A DNA stretch of 64,000 bases from Streptococcus sp. oral taxon 058 str. F0407 (GTDB taxonomy: Bacteria; Bacillota; Bacilli; Lactobacillales; Streptococcaceae). The position numbers were made by a program, and so were the translations under genes. The DNA lies in the NCBI RefSeq assembly GCF_000235485.1, contig NZ_JH378887.1:317215-381214 (forward strand), given 5' to 3'. Below are positions 24,189-34,487 of this stretch, piece by piece. The notes beneath the pieces are model-generated. The model did not search any database and was not told where the DNA came from. It saw only the letters and a program-made list of their open reading frames with translations. Numbering within the stretch: the stretch's first letter is position 1; the number at the start of each line of letters is the position of its first letter.

Positions 24189-25367
24189 ATGACAACTAAA
24201 GGTTATTTTGGACAATTTGGTGGTAGTTTTGTGCCAGAGCCGATTCAGGCTTTGTTGGATGAGTTGGAAGTGACATTTGACAAGTACAAGGATGATCCAG
24301 AATTTTTGGCAGAATTTCGCCATTACTTGAAGGATTATTCAGGTCGCGAAACACCGCTTTATTTTGCGGAAAGCTTGACAGAACACTTAGGTGGCGCTAA
24401 GATTTATCTTAAACGTGAAGACCTTAACCACCTTGGTTCTCACAAGCTCAACAACGTTTTAGGGCAAATTCTTCTGGCAAAACGTATGGGTAAAAAACGA
24501 GTTATCGCAGAAACAGGTGCTGGTCAGCACGGTGTTGCGACTGCAGCTGCTGCAGCTAAGTTTGGTATGGCTTGTGATGTCTACATGGGGGCAGAAGATG
24601 TGGAACGTCAACGTCTCAATGTTTTCCGTATGGAGATGATGGGAGCAACTGTTCACGCAGTTGAAACGGGAACGAGAACTCTTAAGGATGCGGTTGATGC
24701 AGCCTTTGGAGCATGGATGAATGACCTTGAAGCCTTCTATGTTTTAGGATCTGCTGTGGGACCTCATCCATATCCAACCATTGTCCACGAGTTCCAAAAG
24801 GTCATCAGTGAAGAATCTCGTCGTCAAATTTTGGAAAAAGAAGGTCGCTTGCCAGACTACGTTATTGCTTGTGTAGGTGGTGGTTCCAATGCCATTGGTG
24901 CTTTTTCACAGTATGTGGCTGATGAAGAAGTCAAATTAGTTGGGGTCGAAGCTGCTGGGCATGGACTTGATACAGACAAGCACGCGGCTACTATGACAAA
25001 AGGTAGTGTCGGAATTGTTGACGGAATGAAGACCTATGCAGTCTTTAAGGAAGATGGAGAGCTGGCTCCGGTTTACTCTATCTCAGCTGGTTTGGACTAT
25101 CCAGGTGTTGGCCCAGAACACGCCTACTTTAAAGACTCAGGTCGCGTGGAATATGTAGCAGCGACGGATGAAGAAGCTGTTCAAGCCCTGCTCCTTCTCA
25201 GCAAGACTGAAGGAATTATCCCAGCGATTGAAAGCTCACACGCTATCGCAGAAGCAGTTAAACGTGCACCGAAACTAAGTAAAGATGAGATTATCATCAT
25301 CAATGTCTCTGGTCGCGGAGACAAGGATGTAGCTGCGATTGCAGACTACCTAGAAGCTAAAAAATAA
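24189..25367 (+). CDS. Tryptophan synthase beta-chain paralogue (stand-alone TrpB)
   Basis: 392 residues, TrpB fold. It keeps HLGSHKLNN (PLP lysine), [10 protein letters not shown] (catalytic Glu), the GGGSNAIG phosphate site and [11 protein letters not shown] (the Asp region), so PLP chemistry with serine should be possible. It is clearly divergent from the operon TrpB at 29928; I judge roughly half of positions identical by eye. The stretch [11 protein letters not shown] differs from the operon copy. It has a Trp T-box of its own and no alpha-chain partner beside it. It could be a back-up beta-subunit, a serine/indole condensing enzyme working without TrpA, or have another substrate. The site AGAGGAAAAATTTT precedes the ATG. 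Confidence 0.85.
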   Translation: MTTKGYFGQFGGSFVPEPIQALLDELEVTFDKYKDDPEFLAEFRHYLKDYSGRETPLYFAESLTEHLGGAKIYLKREDLNHLGSHKLNNVLGQILLAKRMGKKRVIAETGAGQHGVATAAAAAKFGMACDVYMGAEDVERQRLNVFRMEMMGATVHAVETGTRTLKDAVDAAFGAWMNDLEAFYVLGSAVGPHPYPTIVHEFQKVISEESRRQILEKEGRLPDYVIACVGGGSNAIGAFSQYVADEEVKLVGVEAAGHGLDTDKHAATMTKGSVGIVDGMKTYAVFKEDGELAPVYSISAGLDYPGVGPEHAYFKDSGRVEYVAATDEEAVQALLLLSKTEGIIPAIESSHAIAEAVKRAPKLSKDEIIIINVSGRGDKDVAAIADYLEAKK

Positions 25368-25370
25368 AAG

Positions 25371-25615
25371 ATGGAAAAATTACAGTCTCTTCTCTCACAG
25401 AGAGCTTGTGGTTGCTGGAAACAAGCAGAGAAAGCTGTAAGGTTGGGTCCATCTGAAACAAGAGAAGAAAACATAATTCTCAAGGGAGTGCCCTTTATCG
25501 CACAGCCTGTTATAGGAAAGTTCTGAGACAGGAATGAGAGATAGGAGAAATCCTATAATTGAGGTGGCACCGCGAATTTCGTCCTCACGCAAGTTATTTT
25601 GCGTGGGGATTTTTC
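25371..25615 (+). ncRNA. T-box leader 2, tRNA-Trp specific, for the trp operon
   Basis: It starts only four bases after the trpB-paralogue stop. Stem I is closed by GATGGA/TCCATC, and just before the 3' arm lies TTGGG, giving UGG (Trp) as specifier. The T-box AGGTGGCACCGCG is at 25562-25574, and the terminator GTCCTCACGC...GCGTGGGGATTTTT is at 25581-25615. No convincing promoter lies between the upstream stop and this leader, so read-through from the first T-box unit probably feeds it. Confidence 0.88.
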
Positions 25616-25660
25616 ATACAATCGCCACGGACTAGAATTAGAACTGAAAGGGAAATTACA

Positions 25661-27022
25661 ATGGAACGAATCATTCATGGAGATGTCTTATCGCCAATCT
25701 TGGCTTATATGCGCCTAAAGGGGCAACACAAGGTTATCTTAGAGAGTATTCCGAGAGACAAGGAAATAGCTCGTTTCTCTATCTTAGCCTATAATCCAGT
25801 TTTTGAGATTCAGTTTGAAAATGGAGTTCTTTATCAAAATGGTCAAGTGATTGATCGAGATCCCTTGGATTTCCTTTATGAAGTGACTCATAAGAGCCAG
25901 CACCATTCAGACCTCCCTTTTGGTGGGGGAGCCATTGGTTTTGTCGGTTACGATATGATTTCGCTCTATGAGGAAATCGGTCAAATCCCTGAGGATACCA
26001 TTGGGACGCCAGACATGCATTTCTTTGTCTATGAGAGTTACATGGTCTTTGACCACAAGAAGGAAAAAATCCATCTCATCGAGGATGCTCTCTATAGCGA
26101 GCGCAGTCCAGAAGATTTGGAAGAAGCCTTGAACCAAGTGCTTGAGGAATTACGCATTCCTGCTCCAAATGAATTTGAAGACTTGGATCTATCTCCGCTG
26201 GACTTCAAACCCCATATCGCTCCTCGGAAGTTTGAGCAAATGGTAGAAACCGCTCGCGACTTGATTCGTAATGGTGATATGTTCCAGTGCGTGCTCAGTC
26301 AGCGCTTCTCAGCAGAGGTTACTGGAAATCCTTTTGATTTCTACAGAAATCTCCGCGTGACCAATCCATCTAATTACCTTTATTTCTATGACTTTGGTGA
26401 TTATCAAATCATCGGTGCCAGTCCTGAAAGTTTGGTTTCTGTCAAAAATGGTATCGTGACAACCAATCCGATTGCGGGTACGCGACCAAGAGGGGCTACG
26501 GATGAAGAGGATAAGGCTTTGGCGACAGACCTGCTTTCGGATGAGAAGGAAACAGCAGAGCATCGAATGTTAGTAGACTTGGGACGCAATGATATTGGGC
26601 GTATCTCTGAAACGGCAAGCGTTCAAGTTACCAAGTATATGGAAGTGGAGCTCTTCCGCTACGTCATGCATTTGACCAGCGTGGTCAAGGGGCGTTTGCT
26701 TCCAGAACTCACTGCCATGGATGCCTTGAAATCAACACTTCCTGCTGGAACAGTTTCTGGAGCACCAAAGATTCGAGCGATGAGACGGATCTATGAACTG
26801 GAAACAGAAAAACGGGGTGTATACGCAGGGGCGATCGGTTACTTGTCTGCGACAGGTGATATGGACTTCGCCATTGCCATCCGAACCATGATTCTCAAAA
26901 ATCAAACAGCCTATGTGCAGGCTGGGGCAGGGATTGTCTACGACTCTATCGCCCAAAACGAATACCAAGAAACCATTAACAAAGCAAAATCTATGACTAG
27001 AATTGGAGAACTAAGACCATGA
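25661..27022 (+). CDS. trpE: Anthranilate synthase component I
   Basis: 453 residues. It converts chorismate to anthranilate with ammonia from TrpG. Motifs: VILES near the N-terminus (Trp feedback site region), PIAGTRPRG, HRMLVDLGRNDIG, LPAGTVSGAPK and QAGAGIVYDS. I chose ATG 25661, which has AAAGGGAAATTAC upstream; in-frame extension would run into the T-box terminator. It is first in trpEGDCFBA and overlaps trpG by four bases. Confidence 0.95.
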   Translation: MERIIHGDVLSPILAYMRLKGQHKVILESIPRDKEIARFSILAYNPVFEIQFENGVLYQNGQVIDRDPLDFLYEVTHKSQHHSDLPFGGGAIGFVGYDMISLYEEIGQIPEDTIGTPDMHFFVYESYMVFDHKKEKIHLIEDALYSERSPEDLEEALNQVLEELRIPAPNEFEDLDLSPLDFKPHIAPRKFEQMVETARDLIRNGDMFQCVLSQRFSAEVTGNPFDFYRNLRVTNPSNYLYFYDFGDYQIIGASPESLVSVKNGIVTTNPIAGTRPRGATDEEDKALATDLLSDEKETAEHRMLVDLGRNDIGRISETASVQVTKYMEVELFRYVMHLTSVVKGRLLPELTAMDALKSTLPAGTVSGAPKIRAMRRIYELETEKRGVYAGAIGYLSATGDMDFAIAIRTMILKNQTAYVQAGAGIVYDSIAQNEYQETINKAKSMTRIGELRP

Positions 27023-27585
27023 TTTTATTGATTGACAACTATGATTCTTTTACCTATAACTTGGCCCAGTACATTGGGAATTTTGCAGAAGTGCAGGTCT
27101 TGAGAAATGATGATCCCAAGCTGTATGAAGAAGCTGAAAAAGCAGATGGTCTGGTCTTTTCTCCTGGTCCCGGTTGGCCAGTTGATGCTGGTAAGATGGA
27201 AGACATGATTCGTGACTTTGCTGGCAAGAAGCCAATTCTTGGGATTTGTTTGGGTCACCAAGCCATCGCTGAAGCCTTTGGCGGTAAACTAGGTTTGGCT
27301 CCCAAAGTCATGCATGGGAAACAGAGCAATATCAGCTTTGAAGCGCCATCTGTTTTGTATCAAGGCATTGAGGATGGCCGTCCGGTCATGCGTTACCATA
27401 GTATCTTGATTGAAGAGATGCCAGAAGACTTTGAAGTGACAGCTCGTTCGACTGATGACCAAGCCATTATGGGAATTCAACACAAAAACCTACCGATTTA
27501 TGGCTTCCAGTACCATCCAGAGAGTATCGGAACGCCAGACGGCTTGTCTTCTATTCGGAATTTTATCGAGAAGGTTGTAAAGTGA
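27019..27585 (+). CDS. trpG: Anthranilate synthase glutamine amidotransferase (TrpG)
   Basis: 188 residues, a class I glutaminase that supplies ammonia to TrpE. The nucleophile Cys is in [10 protein letters not shown], and the His-Glu pair in [10 protein letters not shown]. It starts [15 protein letters not shown], the usual TrpG/PabA beginning. The ATG overlaps the trpE stop by four bases. In Bacillus this subunit is shared with folate synthesis; no pab genes are visible here. Confidence 0.94.
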   Translation: MILLIDNYDSFTYNLAQYIGNFAEVQVLRNDDPKLYEEAEKADGLVFSPGPGWPVDAGKMEDMIRDFAGKKPILGICLGHQAIAEAFGGKLGLAPKVMHGKQSNISFEAPSVLYQGIEDGRPVMRYHSILIEEMPEDFEVTARSTDDQAIMGIQHKNLPIYGFQYHPESIGTPDGLSSIRNFIEKVVK

Positions 27586-27595
27586 GGAAACTAGG

Positions 27596-28600
27596 ATGAA
27601 AGAGATTATTGAAAAACTAGCAAAATTTGAAAATTTATCAGGTGTGGAAATGACGGATGTCATTGAACGTATCGTTACTGGACGTGTAACCGAAGCGCAG
27701 ATTGCTTCTCTTCTCTTGGCCCTTAAGATGAAGGGGGAAACACCGGAAGAACGCACAGCCATTGCACAAGTCATGAGAGGCCATGCCCAACACATTCCAA
27801 CTGAAATCCATGATGCTATGGACAACTGTGGTACAGGTGGAGACAAGTCCTTCAGCTTTAACATCTCCACAACTGCAGCCTTTGTATTAGCTGGCGGCGG
27901 CATTCATATGGCCAAGCACGGTAACCGTTCGATTTCTTCTAAATCGGGTTCGGCAGATGTCCTTCAAGCATTGGGCATCAATCTTGACCTCAAACCAGCT
28001 GAACTAGGTAAGGTTTTTGATAAAACTGGCATCGTCTTTCTCTTTGCTAAAAATATGCACCCAGCTATGAAATACATCATGCCCGCTCGTTTGGAGTTGG
28101 GAATTCCAACAATCATGAACTTGACTGGTCCACTGATTCACCCAATGGCCTTGGAAACACAGCTTCTTGGAATTAGTCGTCCAGAACTACTAGAAAGTAC
28201 CGCTCAGGTTTTGAAAAATATGGGTCGCAAACGTGCCATCGTGGTTGCTGGACCAGAAGGGCTGGATGAAGCTGGCTTGAACGGAACAACCAAGATTGCT
28301 CTTCTTGAAAATAGCGAAATTACCTTATCAAGCTTTACTCCAGAGGATTTGGGGATGGAACGCTACGCTATCGAAGATATTCGTGGAGGCAATGCTCAGG
28401 AAAATGCAGAAATTTTGCTCAGCGTTCTTCAAAACGAACCAAGTCCATTCTTGGAAACGACAGTTTTAAATGCTGGTCTTGGTTTCTATGCCAATGGTAA
28501 GGTTGATAGTATCAAGGAAGGAGTTGCCTTGGCCCGTCAAGTGATTGCTAGTGGCAAGGCCCTTGAAAAACTCAGACTGTTACAGGAGTACCAAAAATGA
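27596..28600 (+). CDS. trpD: Anthranilate phosphoribosyltransferase
   Basis: 334 residues. It joins anthranilate and PRPP. Motifs: [33 protein letters not shown] (PRPP and anthranilate binding), then [23 protein letters not shown] lies before the ATG, 10 bases after trpG. It overlaps trpC by four bases. Confidence 0.94.
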   Translation: MKEIIEKLAKFENLSGVEMTDVIERIVTGRVTEAQIASLLLALKMKGETPEERTAIAQVMRGHAQHIPTEIHDAMDNCGTGGDKSFSFNISTTAAFVLAGGGIHMAKHGNRSISSKSGSADVLQALGINLDLKPAELGKVFDKTGIVFLFAKNMHPAMKYIMPARLELGIPTIMNLTGPLIHPMALETQLLGISRPELLESTAQVLKNMGRKRAIVVAGPEGLDEAGLNGTTKIALLENSEITLSSFTPEDLGMERYAIEDIRGGNAQENAEILLSVLQNEPSPFLETTVLNAGLGFYANGKVDSIKEGVALARQVIASGKALEKLRLLQEYQK

Positions 28601-29364
28601 GTCAGGAATTTTTATCACGAATCTTAGAGCAGAAGGCGCGTGAAGTCGAGCAAATGGAGCTGGAGGAAATCAGACCCTTGCGCCAGACCTATCGCTTAGC
28701 TGACTATTTAAAACAACATCAAGACCGTTTACAGGTAATCGCTGAAGTCAAGAAGGCTAGCCCTAGTCTGGGAGATATCAATCTCGATGTGGATATTGTG
28801 CAACAGGCCCAGACTTATGAAGCAAACGGCGCAGTGATGATTTCGGTTTTGACAGATGAAGTTTTCTTTAAAGGGCATTTGGATTATTTGCGTGAGATTT
28901 CTAGTCAGGTAAACATTCCAACGCTCAACAAGGACTTTATCATCGACGAAAAGCAAATCATCCGCGCTCGTAATGCAGGTACGACAGTTATCTTGCTCAT
29001 CGTCGCGGCCTTGTCAGAAGAACGTCTCAAGGAACTTTATGACTATGCGACAGAGCTTGGTCTGGAAGTCTTGGTAGAAACTCACAATCTAGCTGAACTA
29101 GAAGTGGCCCACAGGCTTGGTGCTGAGATTATTGGGGTTAATAACCGCAACTTGACGACCTTTGAGGTCGACTTACAAACCAGTGTAGACTTGGCCCAGC
29201 ACTTTAAGGAAGATCGCTATTACATTTCTGAATCTGCTATTTTCACAGGACAGGATGCGGAACGCGTTGCACCGTACTTTAACGGAATTTTGGTAGGGAC
29301 AGCTCTTATGCAGGCAGAGGATGTGGCTCAAAGAATCAAGGAGTTGCAGATTGACAAAGGTTAA
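28597..29364 (+). CDS. trpC: Indole-3-glycerol phosphate synthase
   Basis: 255 residues with a TIM-barrel fold. It closes CdRP to indole-3-glycerol phosphate, losing CO2 and water. Motifs: [14 protein letters not shown] (catalytic Lys), [20 protein letters not shown] and [10 protein letters not shown], followed by ISESAIF. The ATG overlaps trpD by four bases. Some proteobacteria fuse TrpC with TrpF; here TrpF is separate but overlaps. Confidence 0.94.
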   Translation: MSQEFLSRILEQKAREVEQMELEEIRPLRQTYRLADYLKQHQDRLQVIAEVKKASPSLGDINLDVDIVQQAQTYEANGAVMISVLTDEVFFKGHLDYLREISSQVNIPTLNKDFIIDEKQIIRARNAGTTVILLIVAALSEERLKELYDYATELGLEVLVETHNLAELEVAHRLGAEIIGVNNRNLTTFEVDLQTSVDLAQHFKEDRYYISESAIFTGQDAERVAPYFNGILVGTALMQAEDVAQRIKELQIDKG

Positions 29365-29950
29365 GATTTGTGGACTATCGACCAAAGAAGCGGTAGAGAC
29401 AGCTGTATCAGCAGGGGCGGATTACATCGGTTTTGTCTTCGCACCTAGTAAAAGGCAGGCGACCTTGGAACAGGCTGCTGAGCTGGCAAAGCTCATTCCT
29501 GTCAACGTTAAAAAGGTTGGTGTATTTGTTTCACCAAGTCGGGCAGAACTGCTAGAAGCGATTGAAAAGGTTGGCTTGGACTTGGTTCAAGTTCACGGTC
29601 AGGTGGCAGATGATTTGTTTGAGGATTTACCTTGTGCCAGCATTCAGGCTGTGCAAGTGGATGGAGAGGGGCATGTACCCAATTCTCAGGCAGATTATTT
29701 ACTCTTTGATGCCCCTGTTGCTGGGAGTGGCCAGACCTTTGACTGGGGTCAACTGGATACGACAGGACTAGCTCAGCCCTTCTTTATCGCAGGTGGGCTT
29801 AATGAAGATAATGTAGTAAAAGCTATTCAACACTTTACTCCCTATGCAGTCGATGTATCAAGCGGAGTGGAGACAGATGGACAAAAAGATCATGAAAAGA
29901 TTAGAAGATTTATAGAGAGGGTAAAGCATGGCATATCAGGAACCAAATAA
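29351..29950 (+). CDS. trpF: Phosphoribosylanthranilate isomerase (TTG start)
   Basis: 199 residues. It converts PRA to CdRP. Motifs: VKICGLS with the catalytic Cys, [21 protein letters not shown] and IAGGLNEDN. The likely start is TTG at 29351-29353, with AAGGAG seven bases upstream, inside the last codons of trpC (14-base overlap). The family's usual first residues (MTKVKICGL) fit it. An in-frame ATG at 29321 would add ten residues unlike the family. It overlaps trpB by 23 bases. Confidence 0.9.
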   Translation: MTKVKICGLSTKEAVETAVSAGADYIGFVFAPSKRQATLEQAAELAKLIPVNVKKVGVFVSPSRAELLEAIEKVGLDLVQVHGQVADDLFEDLPCASIQAVQVDGEGHVPNSQADYLLFDAPVAGSGQTFDWGQLDTTGLAQPFFIAGGLNEDNVVKAIQHFTPYAVDVSSGVETDGQKDHEKIRRFIERVKHGISGTK

Positions 29951-31151
29951 AGATGGATTTTACGGAAAATTCGGCGGACGTTTTGTCCCAGAAACATTGA
30001 TGACAGCAGTTTTGGAGTTGGAGAAGGCTTACCGTGAAAGTCAGTCAGACCCGAGTTTCCAAGAAGAATTAAACCAACTCTTGCGCCAGTATGTAGGACG
30101 TGAAACTCCCCTTTACTACGCAAAAAACTTGACCCAGCATATCGGTGGAGCCAAGATTTACCTCAAACGGGAAGATCTCAACCATACAGGGGCCCACAAG
30201 ATTAACAATGCCTTGGGACAAGTTCTTCTGGCTAAACGCATGGGTAAAAAGAAAATTATCGCTGAGACGGGTGCTGGTCAGCATGGTGTGGCAACTGCAA
30301 CAGCTGCAGCCCTCTTTAACATGGAATGTACTATCTATATGGGTGAGGAAGATGTTAAACGCCAAGCCCTTAATGTTTTCCGTATGGAGCTTTTGGGAGC
30401 TAAGGTTGAGGCAGTGACAGATGGTTCGCGTGTGCTCAAGGATGCGGTCAATGCAGCCCTTCGTTCATGGGTGGCAAACATCGATGATACCCACTATATC
30501 CTTGGTTCTGCCTTGGGGCCTCATCCTTTCCCAGAAATCGTTCGTGACTTCCAAAGTGTCATTGGACGAGAAGCTAAGCAACAGTACCGTGACTTGACAG
30601 GTCAAGATCTGCCAGATGCCCTAGTAGCCTGTGTTGGTGGTGGTTCAAATGCTATCGGGCTCTTCCATCCATTTGTAGAAGATGAGTCTGTAGCTATGTA
30701 TGGGGCTGAGGCAGCAGGGCTTGGTGTGGATACGGAGCACCATGCAGCTACCCTTACCAAGGGTCGTCCAGGGGTCCTTCACGGTTCCCTCATGGATATC
30801 CTCCAAGATGCTCATGGTCAAATTCTTGAAGCCTTCTCTATCTCAGCAGGTTTAGACTATCCTGGTATCGGTCCAGAACATTCTCACTACCATGATATCA
30901 AACGTGCCAGCTATGTTCCTGTGACAGACGAAGAAGCCTTGGAAGGATTCCAACTCTTGTCTCGTGTGGAAGGGATTATCCCAGCCTTGGAATCTAGCCA
31001 CGCTATTGCTTTTGCGGTGAAATTGGCCAAAGAACTCGGTCCAGACAAATCCATGATAGTCTGTCTATCAGGTCGTGGGGACAAGGATGTGGTTCAAGTC
31101 AAAGATCGCTTGGAAGCAGACGCAGCAAAGAAGGGAGAAGCGCATGCCTAA
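29928..31151 (+). CDS. trpB: Tryptophan synthase beta chain
   Basis: 407 residues. It condenses indole and serine to tryptophan. HTGAHKINN holds the PLP lysine, [10 protein letters not shown] the catalytic Glu, and [10 protein letters not shown] the phosphate-binding loop; [11 protein letters not shown] and SGRGDKDV are also present. It is the operon copy, next to trpA, and has the canonical signature, so it is the main enzyme. GAGAGGGTAAAGC precedes the ATG, and it overlaps trpF by 23 bases. Confidence 0.95.
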   Translation: MAYQEPNKDGFYGKFGGRFVPETLMTAVLELEKAYRESQSDPSFQEELNQLLRQYVGRETPLYYAKNLTQHIGGAKIYLKREDLNHTGAHKINNALGQVLLAKRMGKKKIIAETGAGQHGVATATAAALFNMECTIYMGEEDVKRQALNVFRMELLGAKVEAVTDGSRVLKDAVNAALRSWVANIDDTHYILGSALGPHPFPEIVRDFQSVIGREAKQQYRDLTGQDLPDALVACVGGGSNAIGLFHPFVEDESVAMYGAEAAGLGVDTEHHAATLTKGRPGVLHGSLMDILQDAHGQILEAFSISAGLDYPGIGPEHSHYHDIKRASYVPVTDEEALEGFQLLSRVEGIIPALESSHAIAFAVKLAKELGPDKSMIVCLSGRGDKDVVQVKDRLEADAAKKGEAHA

Positions 31152-31920
31152 GACTTTAACAGAAAAATTGAATGCTATCAAAGCAGCTGGAAAAGGAATT
31201 TTCGTTCCCTATATCATGGCTGGAGACCACGAAAAAGGTTTGGATGGACTAGGTGAAACAATCCACTTTTTAGAAGATTTGGGTGTCTCTGCCATTGAAG
31301 TGGGCATTCCCTTTTCAGACCCTGTTGCAGATGGGCCTGTTATCGAAGAAGCTGGTTTGCGCAGTCTAGCCCACGGAACTTCTACCCAGGCTTTGGTTGA
31401 AACCTTGAAAACCATTGAAACAGAGGTGCCACTTGTTATCATGACCTACTTCAACCCCCTCTTTCAGTACGGTGTGGAGAAATTTATCAAAGATTTGGCA
31501 GATACAGCGGTTAAGGGATTGATTATCCCAGACCTGCCCCATGAGCATGCCAATTTTATAGAGCCATTTTTGGCAGATACAGACATTGCTTTGATTCCCC
31601 TAGTTAGTTTGACGACAGGGATTGAGCGTCAGAAAGAATTGATTAAAGGGGCAGAAGGATTTGTCTATGCGGTTGCTATCAATGGAGTGACAGGAAAATC
31701 AGGAAATTACCGCGCAGACTTGGACAAGCACTTGGCTCAACTGCATCAAGTAGCCGATATCCCAGTATTGACAGGATTTGGCGTATCTAGTCAAGCCGAT
31801 GTAGAACGTTTTAATGCAGTGTCAGATGGTGTTATCGTTGGTTCGAAAATTGTAAAAGCCCTCCACAAAGGAGAGCCGATTCAGGACTTTATCAAACAAG
31901 CACTAGCTTACCAAAAATAA
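31144..31920 (+). CDS. trpA: Tryptophan synthase alpha chain
   Basis: 258 residues. It cleaves indole-3-glycerol phosphate to indole for the beta chain. Motifs: [29 protein letters not shown] (catalytic Glu and Asp), [16 protein letters not shown] and [11 protein letters not shown] chose ATG 31144, which overlaps the trpB stop by eight bases and gives the family N-terminus; an upstream start is out of family. Its last 29 bases overlap the convergent cclA gene. Confidence 0.93.
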   Translation: MPKTLTEKLNAIKAAGKGIFVPYIMAGDHEKGLDGLGETIHFLEDLGVSAIEVGIPFSDPVADGPVIEEAGLRSLAHGTSTQALVETLKTIETEVPLVIMTYFNPLFQYGVEKFIKDLADTAVKGLIIPDLPHEHANFIEPFLADTDIALIPLVSLTTGIERQKELIKGAEGFVYAVAINGVTGKSGNYRADLDKHLAQLHQVADIPVLTGFGVSSQADVERFNAVSDGVIVGSKIVKALHKGEPIQDFIKQALAYQK

Positions 31921-32551
31921 TCATACAAGCAGCGAGCAAGAGGAAAGGCACAAAGGGAAGTCTTTCCTTTTTCTTTTGTAGGAGAAAGGCTAGAATCCCC
32001 GTCGCAGAAGCAAACTGAATCAAGATTAGCAACTCTGTCACACTAAAGACGAGTGCACAAGATGATAGAAAGAGGAAATCACCTGCTCCTATACGGATAT
32101 CGATAAAATGAGCAAAAATTCCAAGGACAAGGAAGAAGACCATAATCAGATTCCAACCACAGAAAGCCATGAGGAGTAGATAGAAAGTCAGCCAGACCAG
32201 TAAAGGATATTCCTGATGGCGAAAGTCATAGATGCCCAAGGTCAAGCCAGCAGTGAGTAGGATGACTTGCCCCAAGGAAAGCAATTCCCAAGAGTAAACC
32301 AGAAAGATGAGCCCTAAGGCTAGTTCAAAGAGGGCATACCAGACTGGATAACGCGCCTTGCAGTAGCGACAGCGAAAGCGATTAAAAACCTGCGAGAGGA
32401 TCGGAATCAAATCTAACGGACGCAAGCGAGTCTGACAGGAATCGCAGTGACTAGCTGGGCTGATAATGGATTGCTCAGGGAAACGGTCAATGACCAAACC
32501 TAGAAAGGAAGCGAGAATGCTCCCGACAAGAAAAAAATAAAAATCAATCAT
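31892..32551 (-). CDS. cclA: Type IV prepilin peptidase of the competence system
   Basis: 219 residues, about seven membrane segments. It trims prepilin-like ComGC-type proteins for the competence pilus. A four-cysteine zinc-like loop (CDSC...CRYC) lies near residues 36-70. The two catalytic aspartates of this family lie in [10 protein letters not shown] and GAGDFLF. The start [11 protein letters not shown] follows a competence box by seven bases, so no ribosome-binding site fits between the predicted transcript start and the ATG. The 3' end overlaps trpA by 29 bases. The homologue in pneumococcus is a late-competence gene. Confidence 0.9.
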   Translation of the reverse strand: MIDFYFFLVGSILASFLGLVIDRFPEQSIISPASHCDSCQTRLRPLDLIPILSQVFNRFRCRYCKARYPVWYALFELALGLIFLVYSWELLSLGQVILLTAGLTLGIYDFRHQEYPLLVWLTFYLLLMAFCGWNLIMVFFLVLGIFAHFIDIRIGAGDFLFLSSCALVFSVTELLILIQFASATGILAFLLQKKKERLPFVPFLLLAACMIIFGKLVLV

Positions 32552-32558
32552 ACTTATC

Positions 32559-32566
32559 TATTCGGA
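32559..32566 (-). promoter_or_regulatory. Late-competence box (cin box) of cclA
   Basis: TCCGAATA fits the TNCGAATA consensus recognised with SigX (ComX), and a T-rich tract (TATTTTTT) lies directly upstream as in known boxes. The ATG of cclA is seven bases downstream. Confidence 0.8.
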
Positions 32567-32583
32567 AAAAATAGGAGAAGTGG

Positions 32584-32589
32584 TATAAT
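32584..32589 (+). promoter_or_regulatory. Extended -10 of the GNAT gene
   Basis: TGG-TATAAT. It lies within 20 bases of the oppositely oriented competence box, so the two promoters may interfere. Confidence 0.6.
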
Positions 32590-32622
32590 GGAGAAACATA
32601 GATAAGATGGTGAGGAAAAAAG

Positions 32623-33078
32623 ATGACAATTCGTTTTGAAGAAAATGTGAGTACAGAAAACGCTCAATTCGTATGCCAATGGTCCAACTCCCTCGGCAAA
32701 TCCTTTCAAGAACAATGGATGGGAACAATGATTCCTTTTCCCTTGACAATTCAAGTCTTGCAAGATTTGGAAGGAATCTTTTCAATCTTTGATGGACAAG
32801 AGTTTGTGGGGCTTATCCAGAAAATCAGGCTAGAAGACAGAAATCTTCATATCGGGAGATTTTTTATCAACCCCCAGAAACAAGGGCAAGGCTTAGGTAG
32901 CCAGGCTTTAAGGAAATTTGTTAGTTTGGCCTTTGAAAATGGAGACATAGATACTGTCTCTCTAAATGTCTACGAGGCAAATCAAAGAGCTAAGCACCTC
33001 TATCAAAAAGAAGGATTTGAAATCGTTCAAATGGTTGAAGAACCTATACGAAAATACATCATGAAAAAGGGTAGGTAG
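32623..33078 (+). CDS. GNAT-family N-acetyltransferase
   Basis: 151 residues. The acetyl-CoA site is RFFINPQKQGQGLGSQALRKFVSLAF (about 83-108; QGQGLG is the P-loop), and the late motif is LNVYEANQRAKHLYQKEGF. It probably acetylates a small molecule or protein amine; substrate unknown. The first third is poorly conserved. GAGGAAAAAAG precedes the ATG. It is a single gene, ending at a hairpin. Confidence 0.82.
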   Translation: MTIRFEENVSTENAQFVCQWSNSLGKSFQEQWMGTMIPFPLTIQVLQDLEGIFSIFDGQEFVGLIQKIRLEDRNLHIGRFFINPQKQGQGLGSQALRKFVSLAFENGDIDTVSLNVYEANQRAKHLYQKEGFEIVQMVEEPIRKYIMKKGR

Positions 33079-33082
33079 AAAG

Positions 33083-33113
33083 TAAAAAAGCCTTGGTTCA
33101 CAAAGCTTTTTTT
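33083..33113 (+). terminator. Terminator after the GNAT gene
   Basis: AAAAAAGC...GCTTTTTTTG: a short A/T-rich stem (AAAAAGC/GCTTTTT) with a loop of about a dozen bases and a T run. Confidence 0.55.
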
Positions 33114-33127
33114 GTGTTATAAACTCA

Positions 33128-34282
33128 TTAAAACAAATCCCAGTCAGGTGTGGAATGTTTTCTAGTCTGGATCATGTAGAAATGAATAAAATGAATTTCT
33201 ATAGCTAGGGTCAAAATGGTTGCAATAGTCACTACTATCATAGGATTAGAAGCACAAATTAAAGAGAGAGTTAAGGCGGTCAGATAGAGTGCAGCCTGGA
33301 CAAAGTAGAAACCTTTCGAATAGCGAAGATAGTGTTTGTTATAGGGGCCATTTGCTAGGACAGCTGCTTGGAAGAGGCCAAGTCCGATATAAAAGAAGCT
33401 AGTTACAAAGAGATGATTGGCTTCAGGACTAAGGAGAAAACTCATGGAAACAGTTATCATAATGAGTCCAATGAAAATAGGATAGTGACTATAAATCAGA
33501 AAAATTCCCTTTTGATCAGATGCTTCATCAATGGCATGGTCGAATTGACCAAAATAAAACAAGAATAGAGAAAGCATGATCATGAAATAAAGAAGGGAAT
33601 AAATCGAGAAATTCTCGATCGTAAAGAAGTTAGCTAGCCCCATAATCATCTCCCCAAAAGTAATAATGACTAGAAGAGAGATACGTTCAATTAAATGGGG
33701 GAGATTGACTTGAAAATGCTTGGACTTACGAGTCATGGTAATGGGCATAATGAAGGTAAGGAGGATACTGAGGATGAAGATATAGATACCTACGTTGATA
33801 GGAAGGAGAGCTGCTAGGTAGACGCCCAAAGTGCGAAGCCCTGTCATCCAAAGCAACCAGCGAGTAGACTTGAAACTCGTTTGATTTGAGGGATCCGTCG
33901 GTTTTCGATGATACTCCACCAGGTATTGAAAGAAGAGGGTGAGGGTGAGGGTACCAACGGCCCAGCAAAAAGAGTGGAAATAGAGCTGCCAATCATGGCC
34001 AATCATATTTGAAATGAAGAGCAGGAGACCCATATTGATAAACATAATCACCATGTTAAATAAGGAATTCTTCCCATAGCGATTGGTATAAACGGTCTGA
34101 ATCATCCAGGAATTGACAAGGACTAAAAGAGACATGAAAAAATCAAAGAGAGAATTCCAAGTCAAAATGCCGTTATGTAGATGGTGAATGAGGGCAGTTG
34201 TTTTTGAAATGGCAAAGACCAGAACCAGGTCATAAAATAGCTCTGAAAATTCTACCCGTTTGTGTTTGATAAGGTTTGTCAT
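33128..34282 (-). CDS. ltrA: Low-temperature-requirement A (LtrA) family membrane protein
   Basis: 384 residues with about 10-11 membrane segments. The LtrA signature RVEFSELFYDLVLVFAISK is at residues 10-28, and RISLLVIITFGEMIMGL near the middle. The name comes from Listeria, where a homologue was needed for growth in the cold; the molecular activity is unknown. The tail is rich in polar residues. It stands alone on the minus strand. Confidence 0.85.
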   Translation of the reverse strand: MTNLIKHKRVEFSELFYDLVLVFAISKTTALIHHLHNGILTWNSLFDFFMSLLVLVNSWMIQTVYTNRYGKNSLFNMVIMFINMGLLLFISNMIGHDWQLYFHSFCWAVGTLTLTLFFQYLVEYHRKPTDPSNQTSFKSTRWLLWMTGLRTLGVYLAALLPINVGIYIFILSILLTFIMPITMTRKSKHFQVNLPHLIERISLLVIITFGEMIMGLANFFTIENFSIYSLLYFMIMLSLFLFYFGQFDHAIDEASDQKGIFLIYSHYPIFIGLIMITVSMSFLLSPEANHLFVTSFFYIGLGLFQAAVLANGPYNKHYLRYSKGFYFVQAALYLTALTLSLICASNPMIVVTIATILTLAIEIHFIHFYMIQTRKHSTPDWDLF

Positions 34283-34487
34283 ATTAGGTTCCTTTTAGTT
34301 AAGATGTACAATTTATTATAACAGAAAATAGCAATGAAAGAGAAGGAGATTAGGAGTTTGTCATAATATGGCGTAAACTGTCAAACAAATGGCAGATACT
34401 GTCATTCAATCTTGGAAAAAAGAAGAATATAATACAAGCATAAGGTCCAACGAGGCCTACTAAATAAAAAGAAAAGAGGAATAGATT

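Noticed and set aside
25368-25400. Independent promoter for T-box 2
   Set aside because: TTGCAG with an A-rich -10-like stretch at 16 bases is present in the end of the trpB paralogue, but the -10 is poor. It could not be excluded, so the serial model stays provisional.
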